DNA from: Clostridia bacterium
GTDB lineage: Bacteria; Bacillota; Clostridia; Oscillospirales; QAMX01
DNA: 64,000 nucleotides
NCBI GenBank assembly: GCA_017532825.1
Contig: JAFXIT010000025.1
Coordinates: 1-64,000, forward strand
Direction: 5' to 3'
The translations under genes and the position numbers were made by a program. The notes under the pieces were generated by a model. It was not told the origin of the DNA, searched no databases, and was given only the letters and a program-made list of their open reading frames with translations. This document shows positions 41,793 to 48,109 of the stretch, one piece after another. Within the stretch, counting starts at the first letter, position 1. Each line of letters begins with the position of its first letter.

Positions 41793-42806
41793 ATGAGTGT
41801 AAAAAGAAAGGTCATCACCGAAATAGTCGCCTTCGTCCTCTTTGCGGCGGCGGTCATCGGCTTTATACGTGTCTCGGCGGCGGTCATCCGTCCCAAAAAC
41901 GCCGACTACGGCACCGACTGGTCAAGCTTCCTGGCAGAGGATAAAAATTCTATTGACGTTCTCTTCTTCGGAAGCAGTATGGTCTACTGCGACGTCGTCC
42001 CCTCGGCGATATGGCGTCAAAGCGGCATCACCTCCTACGTCGTGGGCGGCGGCGAGCAGACCCTGCCAATGAGCTACTACTATATCCGTCAGGCGCTCAA
42101 AACACAAAAGCCCCAGGCGGTATTCCTTGAGCTTTCGGGAATGTTCTTTGACCGATATACAAACTACGAGGAGGCAAACATCGGCTATATGCCCTGGTCG
42201 CTTGAGCGCACCAAGGCGGCCCTTGAGGCGGCCTCCCCCGCACGCAGGGTATTCCTTGCGGCATGTCCGCCCTCCCTGCTTACCATCATCAAGCAGCACT
42301 ACCGTCTGCCAAACCTCACCGCAGACGATCTCCGCTTTGCCTTCCGCCCCGACGTTCACCAGGCAGGCTACACCTTCTTAAGCAAGGCCGCCTCCGACGT
42401 TACCGAGATCCGTACCCGTCCGACACCCCTGGTCGAGAAGAACTATGCCGTTGCGCTGGAGTATCTGCGTAAGATCGAGGACTTCTGCAGGCAGGAGGAG
42501 GTCGCACTTTACTGCTTTATCTCCCCCAGCGCCTACCGCTATTCCGAGACCCTTATGTCAAGGCTTCGTGCCGATGCGGAGTTTATCAACTTCAACGACG
42601 ATTTTGACTCCCTCGGGCTCGACCTTTCCCGTGACTTTTTCGACTCGTTGCACTTTAACTGCTTCGGTGCGGAGAAGTTTTCGGCATTTCTTGCCCAAAA
42701 GCTCCCCGAGCTTGGCATAGTCCCCTCCGACCCCGACCGCTCGGATGGGGTCTGGACGGAGAGAAGCGCTCAGTTTGTCTCCAAGGTCGACTCCGTCTCG
42801 CAGTGA
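41793..42806 (+). CDS. SGNH-like membrane-anchored partner of MBOAT (DltD/AlgJ-like)
   Basis: A 337-residue protein with one N-terminal helix (IVAFVLFAAAVIGFIRVSA) and an extracytoplasmic SGNH-like domain. DVLFFGSSMVYCD has the block I Ser, PQAVFLELSGMF follows, and FFDSLHFNCFGAEKFSAFL has the Asp-x-x-His dyad. It presumably transfers the acyl group delivered by the MBOAT protein to the exported glycan. The SD TTAGGAGG overlaps the MBOAT stop. Its last 37 bases overlap the convergent spoIIID gene. Confidence 0.88.
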   Translation: MSVKRKVITEIVAFVLFAAAVIGFIRVSAAVIRPKNADYGTDWSSFLAEDKNSIDVLFFGSSMVYCDVVPSAIWRQSGITSYVVGGGEQTLPMSYYYIRQALKTQKPQAVFLELSGMFFDRYTNYEEANIGYMPWSLERTKAALEAASPARRVFLAACPPSLLTIIKQHYRLPNLTADDLRFAFRPDVHQAGYTFLSKAASDVTEIRTRPTPLVEKNYAVALEYLRKIEDFCRQEEVALYCFISPSAYRYSETLMSRLRADAEFINFNDDFDSLGLDLSRDFFDSLHFNCFGAEKFSAFLAQKLPELGIVPSDPDRSDGVWTERSAQFVSKVDSVSQ

Positions 42807-43072
42807 GGAGCGACCTTCAGGGCGCTCATGCAGGCATACTTTTCACGTGTGGCAAGCCCGCCTCTTATATGCCGCTCGGCCTTGTTCTTCTCAAGCACCG
42901 CCTGGGTCTGAACGGCAAGGGCGGGATTGAGCGACGGCAGACGGCAGGTCACGTCCTTATGTACGGTGGATTTTGATATACCGAAATGCACGGCGGCGGC
43001 TCGAACGGTCGCACCGTGTTCTATGATATACTGCGCAAGCAGTACCGAGCGTTCCTCGGGCAGTCCCTTCAC
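42770..43072 (-). CDS. spoIIID: sporulation transcriptional regulator SpoIIID
   Basis: A 100-residue protein. The GTG at 43072 aligns exactly with the B. subtilis start: VKGLPEERSVLLAQYIIEHGATVRAAAVHFGISKSTVHKDV against MHDYIKERTIKIGKYIVETKKTVRVIAKEFGVSKSTVHKDL. The HTH is followed by RLPSLNPALA and the C-terminal basic segment HIRGGLATREKY. AGGGGTGATAAC is the RBS. SpoIIID acts in the mother cell between SigE and SigK. A SigE-type promoter lies at 43091-43121. Its 3' end overlaps the SGNH gene by 37 bases. Confidence 0.95.
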   Translation of the reverse strand: MKGLPEERSVLLAQYIIEHGATVRAAAVHFGISKSTVHKDVTCRLPSLNPALAVQTQAVLEKNKAERHIRGGLATREKYACMSALKVAPHCETESTLETN

Positions 43073-43090
43073 GTTATCACCCCTCGCCCT

Positions 43091-43121
43091 ATAACTATGA
43101 GCCACACACCCCCATTATTCC
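43091..43121 (-). promoter_or_regulatory. candidate mother-cell (SigE-type) promoter of spoIIID
   Basis: On the minus strand GGAATAAT, 14 bases, CATAGTTAT, resembling the SigE -35 (ATATT-like) and -10 (CATACA-T). The spacing and -10 match the sigK candidate at 57249-57278. The start would be ~12 bases before the GTG. Confidence 0.45.
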
Positions 43122-43150
43122 GCAATCATTATCCGAGAGGAGCAATATAT

Positions 43151-44071
43151 ATGAAAGTCTTACGCGTATTTCTGTCTATCATCGCATTTTTCCTGTCGAT
43201 AGCCCTCTTTGCGGCCGTCCTTGTCACCATCATCCAGAGCTCGCTGTTCAATTCGGTAAAGCCCGAGAAGATCACCTCCATGCTTGCCGAGGTCAGCGCC
43301 GAGAAGCTCGTCCCCGACCTGACGGTCATCCAGGACAGCCTTCCCGAGGAATACCGTGACATCGCCGAAAGCGAAGAGCTCAACGACGCCGTTACCGAGG
43401 TCGTTGGCAGCTTCGCCGCCGACTACCTTGACCATCTGCTTCAGGGCGAGGGTGAGTTTGAGCTCGACCGTGAAAAGCTCGACGGCATCTTCTACGAGGC
43501 CATCGACCAGTACGCCCAGTCAAACGAGGTTGAAATATCTACCGAGGACGTCGAATCCATAAAGCAGGAGTACTCCGCCGCCGTTGACGAGGCCGTAGAG
43601 CTGCTGCCCAAGGTCGACGAGCTTGTCTCCTCCGAGGTCTCCTCCGTCCCCGGAGAGTCGGGTGACGACCTTTCCGGCTTTACAAACGCCCTCTCGGTCA
43701 TCAGAAAGATAGTATCCTCCGAGCTTACCCTCATACTCCTTATCGCCGTTGCGGTGATATGCCTACTTATCGCACTGTGCAAGCTCAGCTTCTTCCGTTG
43801 GCTTGCCCCCTGCGGCATCCCCACCCTCCTTGCAGGCGGCCTCGTATTTGGGGTATCTATGGTCGCAGGCAATCTCCTTGACCGGGTCGTTGCCGACATA
43901 TCCTCGGAGGAGTCGGTCAGACACATCGTTGAGTCCCTCTTTACCGCCGTTATCGACGCCCTTCGCACCTCCGGCCTCATCGCCCTTATCATCGGTGCCG
44001 TCGCCATCGTCGCCCACATCGTCCTTGCCTGCGTTTTCGGCAGGAAAAAGGAAGAAAAGCAGACCGCTTAA
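43151..44071 (+). CDS. membrane protein of unknown function
   Basis: A 306-residue protein. One N-terminal helix (VFLSIIAFFLSIALFAAVLVTIIQ) is followed by a ~170-residue extracytoplasmic, strongly acidic helical domain (VDELVSSEVSSVPGESGDD). Three C-terminal helices follow (LTLILLIAVAVICLLIAL; GIPTLLAGGLVFGVSMVAG; GLIALIIGAVAIVAHIVLACVF) and a basic tail. I recognise no family. The divergent spoIIID promoter shares the 78-bp spacer, so a sporulation link is possible but unproven. CGAGAGGAGC precedes the ATG. Confidence 0.7.
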   Translation: MKVLRVFLSIIAFFLSIALFAAVLVTIIQSSLFNSVKPEKITSMLAEVSAEKLVPDLTVIQDSLPEEYRDIAESEELNDAVTEVVGSFAADYLDHLLQGEGEFELDREKLDGIFYEAIDQYAQSNEVEISTEDVESIKQEYSAAVDEAVELLPKVDELVSSEVSSVPGESGDDLSGFTNALSVIRKIVSSELTLILLIAVAVICLLIALCKLSFFRWLAPCGIPTLLAGGLVFGVSMVAGNLLDRVVADISSEESVRHIVESLFTAVIDALRTSGLIALIIGAVAIVAHIVLACVFGRKKEEKQTA

Positions 44072-44088
44072 GGCCTAAAGCACATATT

Positions 44089-44127
44089 AAAAAGCCCTCG
44101 AAACGAGAGTTTCGAGGGCTTTTTTTA
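44089..44127. terminator. bidirectional terminator
   Basis: AAAAGCCCTCGAAAC / GTTTCGAGGGCTTTT stem with GAGA loop between convergent genes. Confidence 0.9.
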
Positions 44128-45420
44128 CTTGCTTGGAGGAAGGATGAGCTCCCCCGTAGCCCGATCTACTTCACCGTAGAGATAGCAGTAAGCACCGATA
44201 TCGTCGGTAAGATCGTAGTCCGTAGCTCCCGGATGTCCTCCCGCAGAGCGGAAGCTGTAGCTTCCGTCACCGTTTTGAACGAAGGTCACCACCGTACGGC
44301 AGATATACCAATCCTTCAGCTCTCCCTCGGTGACGTATCCGTACAGATCGAGGAAGGGCGAGCCCAGATGCTCCATCGCCTCTGCCGGCGGGAGATAGGG
44401 CTTTCTGCGGTAGACGAGCTCAAGCTCGACGAGGTTTTCCATGTTTTCTTGGCTGTACGAAATGTCGCTCATTCCGAATATGACGTATTCCTCAAAGCCG
44501 TAGTATTCCTTTGCGCTCTGCCAGTCCGACCGACCCGCCTTCATAAATATCCCGAGATATTCCTCATATACCGCCACTATCTCTTCACGGGTGTCTATCT
44601 CCTCGGCAGAGAATTTCCGTCCATACAGCTCCTCAAGGTCCTTTTTCAGCTCGGCTCTGACGTAGTGCCCCTTGTTAAGGCTGAGGACGTAGGTGTTGCT
44701 GTCCCTGCTTCCGATAAGGACGTAGTCACAGGCGAGGTCGCCGCCAAGCTCGTAGTCGGCTACACCCTCGGCGGTTCTGACAGGTCTCATACCGTCCACC
44801 CTCCAGCCCCCGTCAGAGCCTTGGACAAGCCTTATTTCGGAGACGCAGACGTCCCACCCTGCAAGCTCGCCCTCGGTTATACAGCCGTAGATATCGTCTA
44901 TCGGCTGGCCGAAGTGCTTATAAAGCACCTCTGTCGACGGTACGTTGGGAAGTCGGCGGTAGAGTATGCCGACGGTCAGGGTCTTTTTCCCGTTATCCTC
45001 GGCGTATCTCGGCTGACTCTGACCAAGTATCCTGTAATCGCTGAAAAAGTACTCCCGCTCGTAGGAGGTAATATCCTTTTGGACCTCAACAAACAGATCA
45101 AGATAGCTCTTGAATATCTCAACTACCTCTTGGGACGTATCTACCTGACCTTGATCAAATACGGTTTCCGAGACGTATTGAGCCCATTTAGCCTCGCAGA
45201 CCTCGATATAATCCCAATAAAAGAGCTTTTCCGTCGTCTGTGCCGTAGTATCTGCGGCGGTGGTCGCAGCGGTCGTTGCGACTGCGGTCGTCTCCGAGGG
45301 AGACGTCGCAGTGGTTTGGTCGGGGATCTTTTGTCGGCTTGCACAACCGACAAATAAGGTCAGAAGCAGGATAAGAGGGATAAAGAGTGTCACAAAGCGC
45401 CGTTTTCTTCCGATAATCAC
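44125..45420 (-). CDS. lipoprotein with an internally duplicated domain
   Basis: A 431-residue protein with the signal RRFVTLFIPLILLLTLFVGC (lipobox LFVGC) and an Ala/Thr-rich linker. Two repeats of ~165 residues follow, recognisable as TSQEVVEIFKSYLDLFVE..YGCITEGELAGWDVCVSEIRLVQGSDGGW and TREEIVAVYEEYLGIFMK..YGYVTEGELKDWYICRTVVTFVQNGDGSY. No known family is recognised. It is surface-exposed by its anchor. The GTG at 45420 follows AAAGGAGACTGCAAC. A promoter and a dyad lie upstream. Confidence 0.75.
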   Translation of the reverse strand: MIIGRKRRFVTLFIPLILLLTLFVGCASRQKIPDQTTATSPSETTAVATTAATTAADTTAQTTEKLFYWDYIEVCEAKWAQYVSETVFDQGQVDTSQEVVEIFKSYLDLFVEVQKDITSYEREYFFSDYRILGQSQPRYAEDNGKKTLTVGILYRRLPNVPSTEVLYKHFGQPIDDIYGCITEGELAGWDVCVSEIRLVQGSDGGWRVDGMRPVRTAEGVADYELGGDLACDYVLIGSRDSNTYVLSLNKGHYVRAELKKDLEELYGRKFSAEEIDTREEIVAVYEEYLGIFMKAGRSDWQSAKEYYGFEEYVIFGMSDISYSQENMENLVELELVYRRKPYLPPAEAMEHLGSPFLDLYGYVTEGELKDWYICRTVVTFVQNGDGSYSFRSAGGHPGATDYDLTDDIGAYCYLYGEVDRATGELILPPSK

Positions 45421-45455
45421 GTTGCAGTCTCCTTTCGTCTGTCGGCCGTTGGCCG

Positions 45456-45506
45456 ATATGGTAGTTTTCACAACTTTAGTCTACCATATTGCCGTGAGCT
45501 TGTCAA
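45456..45506 (-). promoter_or_regulatory. promoter with overlapping dyad, lipoprotein gene
   Basis: On the minus strand TTGACA (45506-45501), 17 bases, TAGACT (45483-45478). The inverted repeat ATATGGTAG-n16-CTACCATAT (45456-45464 / 45481-45489) covers the -10 and start region and could be an operator or a leader hairpin. Confidence 0.65.
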
Positions 45507-45530
45507 CTTTTTTTTTGCGGAGACCCTATT

Positions 45531-46196
45531 TTATCTGCAAAATACGTGGTTGCCGATGCGAAGGTATATCGGCTTTGAGAGCATATAGGCGTTGGTCGTC
45601 TTGGCGGGGTTATAGTAGTAGATACAGCCGCCTGTGGGGTCGGAGCCGTTATAGGCCTCTATTGCCGCACGGCGGCAGGAGTCGGGGATGGGTGTGGAAT
45701 AGAACTGTCCGTCGTCGATGGCCGAAAATGCCCCCCTTTGGTAGAGCACCCCCGAGAGGGTGTTCGGGAAGGATGGGTGCTTGATGCGGTTCATTATGAC
45801 CGCACCGATGGCGACCTGCCCGGTATAGGGCTCTCCCCTGCCCTCGGCGGCGATCATTCTTGCAAGCAGCTCGATGTTTTGGGAATAGGAGGAGGAGCTT
45901 GAGGAGGAGGGCTTATCAAGGCTTGAAAGACCGAGGGCGGCAAGGGTCTTGCTTCCGACGATGCCGTCGACGGCAAGGCCGTTTTTCCTCTGGAAATACT
46001 TTACCGCCGAGGTGGTCTTTGGCCCGAATATACCGTCGACACCGCCCGAGAGGTAGCCCCAGGAGCTAAGCTTTTGCTGTACCTTTCGCACGCTCTCACC
46101 CCTATCGCCCTCCCTGAGTGCGGCATCGGAGGCGATGGGACAAAGTGAGAACAAAAAGATTACCAGCAGAAAAAAGGCTGTAAACTTCGCACGCAT
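45531..46196 (-). CDS. sleB: spore cortex-lytic enzyme SleB
   Basis: A 221-residue protein. The signal peptide MRAKFTAFFLLVIFLFSLCPIASDA is followed by a peptidoglycan-binding domain (REGDRGESVRKVQQKLSSWGYLSGGVDGIFGPKTTSAVKYFQRKNGLAVDGIVG), a Ser linker, and a Hydrolase_2 lytic transglycosylase domain (LLARMIAAEGRGEPYTGQVAIGAVIMNRIKHPSFP, with the catalytic Glu in AEGRGEP). It is made in the forespore and acts on cortex at germination. The only SD, GAGG, is inside the hairpin that ends fucO transcription, 9 bases before the ATG. No ypeB is adjacent. Confidence 0.92.
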   Translation of the reverse strand: MRAKFTAFFLLVIFLFSLCPIASDAALREGDRGESVRKVQQKLSSWGYLSGGVDGIFGPKTTSAVKYFQRKNGLAVDGIVGSKTLAALGLSSLDKPSSSSSSSYSQNIELLARMIAAEGRGEPYTGQVAIGAVIMNRIKHPSFPNTLSGVLYQRGAFSAIDDGQFYSTPIPDSCRRAAIEAYNGSDPTGGCIYYYNPAKTTNAYMLSKPIYLRIGNHVFCR

Positions 46197-46232
46197 AAAA
46201 AATAACCTCAAATCGTTGGATTTGAGGTTATT
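46197..46232 (-). terminator. terminator of fucO / SD-sequestering hairpin before sleB
   Basis: A perfect 14-bp stem (AATAACCTCAAATC / GATTTGAGGTTATT) with a 4-base loop. The right arm and U run (TTATTTTTT) directly abut the sleB ATG and contain its SD GAGG (46209-46206). The design is the same as at sigG. Confidence 0.8.
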
Positions 46233-46257
46233 TTACCCTTATTTAGGGATATTATAC
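46228..46257 (-). promoter_or_regulatory. forespore-type promoter of sleB, overlapping the terminator
   Basis: On the minus strand GTATA (46257-46253), 15 bases, GGTAAAATAA (46237-46228), fitting the SigF/SigG-type GTATA-n15-GGnnAnA pattern. The predicted start, ~46221, lies near the 3' end of the left hairpin arm (46232-46219), so this transcript would lack the arm that hides the SD. Confidence 0.6.
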
Positions 46258-46270
46258 AGTTGCTTTGAGC

Positions 46271-47416
46271 TTACAGCAGGCTCTTGTAGAGCTCGGCGAT
46301 CTCCTCAACGCTGGTGTCACGGGGGTTACCGGGACGGCAGGCGTCGGCATAGGCGCTCTCGGAGAGGACCTGAACGTCCTCGGCCTTGACGATGGCCTTG
46401 AGGTCGGCGGGGATGCCGACGTCGGCGTTGAGCTGCTTGACGGCGGCTACTGCGGCGGCACGGTATTCCTCGACGGACATGCTGTCTACGCCCTCGACGC
46501 CCATTGCACGGGCGATCTCACGGTACTTCTCACCGGTGCAGGGAGCGTTGTACTCCATGACGGTGGGGAGGATGATGGCGTTGGCAACACCGTGGGGGGT
46601 GTCGTAGAGTGCGCCCAGACCGTGGGCCATGCTGTGGACGATGCCCAGGCCGACGTTGGAGAAGCCCTGGCCTGCGACGTACTGTGCAAGGGCCATGCCC
46701 TCACGGCCTTCCTTCTCACCCGCGACAGAGGCACGGAGGTTCTTGGCGATGAGGCGGATGGACTCGAGGTGGAACATATCGGTCATTTCCCAAGCACCCT
46801 TGGTGATGTAGCCCTCGATGGCGTGGGTCAGAGCGTCCATACCGGTGGCGGCGGTGAGGCCCTTGGGCATGGTGGCCATCATGTCGGGGTCGATAACGGC
46901 GATCTCGGGGATGTCGTTGGTGTCGACGCAGACGAACTTGCGCTTCTTTTCGACGTCGGTGATGACGTAGTTGATGGTGACCTCGGCGGCAGTGCCGGCG
47001 GTGGTGGGTACGGCGATGGTGAAGACGGCGTGGTTCTTGGTGGGGGCAACGCCTTCAAGGCTTCTGACGTCGGCAAACTCGGGGTTGTTGATGATGATGC
47101 CGATGGCCTTGGCGGTGTCGATGGAGGAGCCGCCGCCGATGGCTACGATGCAGTCTGCACCGCTGTTTTTGAAGGCCTCAACGCCGGTCTTGACGTTTTC
47201 GATGGTGGGGTTGGGCTTTATTTCGGAGTAGACCTCATAGTCGAACTTTCCGTCGAGAAGGTCGGTGACCTTCTTGGTGACGCCGAAGCGGATAAGGTCG
47301 GGGTCGGAGCAGACGAAGGCCTTTTTGTAGCCGCGGCCCAACAGCTCGGGAAGGATCTCGTTGATGGCGCCTGCGCCGTGGTAGGAAATGGTGTTAAGAA
47401 CGATTCTCTGTGCCAT
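46271..47416 (-). CDS. fucO: lactaldehyde reductase FucO (iron-dependent)
   Basis: A 381-residue type III alcohol dehydrogenase closely resembling E. coli FucO: NNPEFADVRSLEG, TTAGTAAEVTINYVITD, RKFVCVD, GMDALTHAIEGYITKGAW, GQGFSNVGLGIVHSMAH and TPHGVANAI. Iron ligands Asp and His (DALTH) and the later HSMAH and TPHG His are all present, as is the NAD motif GGGSSID. It reduces L-lactaldehyde to 1,2-propanediol at the end of fucose or rhamnose breakdown. No other fucose gene is in the window. It ends at the sleB hairpin. Confidence 0.95.
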   Translation of the reverse strand: MAQRIVLNTISYHGAGAINEILPELLGRGYKKAFVCSDPDLIRFGVTKKVTDLLDGKFDYEVYSEIKPNPTIENVKTGVEAFKNSGADCIVAIGGGSSIDTAKAIGIIINNPEFADVRSLEGVAPTKNHAVFTIAVPTTAGTAAEVTINYVITDVEKKRKFVCVDTNDIPEIAVIDPDMMATMPKGLTAATGMDALTHAIEGYITKGAWEMTDMFHLESIRLIAKNLRASVAGEKEGREGMALAQYVAGQGFSNVGLGIVHSMAHGLGALYDTPHGVANAIILPTVMEYNAPCTGEKYREIARAMGVEGVDSMSVEEYRAAAVAAVKQLNADVGIPADLKAIVKAEDVQVLSESAYADACRPGNPRDTSVEEIAELYKSLL

Positions 47417-47459
47417 GTTTCTTTCTCCTTGTGTTTTTTATTATTATGCACCGCAGGGG

Positions 47460-47492
47460 GTGAAAAAACCGTCCCTTGCAGTCGAAGGGGTT
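47460..47492 (-). terminator. possible weak terminator after mscL
   Basis: CCCTT-n9-AAGGG followed by ACGGTTTTTT on the minus strand, in the 77-base gap before fucO. The stem is short. Confidence 0.35.
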
Positions 47493-47493
47493 A

Positions 47494-48081
47494 CTACTTG
47501 GACTCCTTGTCCTCGCAGAGCTTGCCGAGCTTTTCGGAGATCTCGGTAAGGAGCTTTACCTCGTCGGAGGGCTCGGGAGGAGCTGCGGGAGGTGCGGGAG
47601 GTGCGTTCCTGGCGGCAATGGCGGCCTTTTCGGCTTCGACGGCGGCCTTGAAATCGTCCTGCTTCTTTCTTGCGCCGATGATGATGCGCATGACCAGGAA
47701 GATGCAGAAGGCGGTCAGCAGGAAGTCGATTATGTACTGGAAGAGCTGGCCGTAGCGGATGGCGACGGCGGCCTTGGTGACGACGCCCTCGGCGTCGACG
47801 ACTGCAGGTACGAGGGTGACGACACGGTCGATAAGGCTTACCTTACCGGTGACCATCGAGATGCAGGGAGAGATGATGTCGTTTACCACGGAGTTGACTA
47901 TCTTGGTAAACGCACCGCCGATAACAACACCGACTGCCATGTCGATGACGTTGCCGCGGGTGATGAAGGTCTTGAATTCCCTGAGGAATCCGAGCTTGCT
48001 GTTGTTGTCCTTTTCGATCTGTCTTTCGATCTTGCGCTGCATACGCGCATCCTTGCGGGCCTGACGTTTTTCCTTGGACAT
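47494..48081 (-). CDS. mscL: large-conductance mechanosensitive channel MscL, extended
   Basis: A 195-residue protein. The core is canonical: FLREFKTFITRGNVIDMAVGVVIGGAFTKIVNSVVNDIISPCISM (TM1 pore helix) and FQYIIDFLLTAFCIFLVMRII (TM2). It has an unusual basic N-terminal extension of ~32 residues (MSKEKRQARKDARMQRKIERQ) and a C-terminal Pro/Ala linker before a charged helix (LLTEISEKLGKL) that matches the family's cytoplasmic bundle. It releases solutes under hypo-osmotic shock. CAGGAGGAAAAAGC precedes the ATG. It lies 28 bases after pcrA, so probably the same transcript. Confidence 0.95.
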   Translation of the reverse strand: MSKEKRQARKDARMQRKIERQIEKDNNSKLGFLREFKTFITRGNVIDMAVGVVIGGAFTKIVNSVVNDIISPCISMVTGKVSLIDRVVTLVPAVVDAEGVVTKAAVAIRYGQLFQYIIDFLLTAFCIFLVMRIIIGARKKQDDFKAAVEAEKAAIAARNAPPAPPAAPPEPSDEVKLLTEISEKLGKLCEDKESK

Positions 48082-48109
48082 TGCTTTTTCCTCCTGTTTT
48101 GTACTCTTT

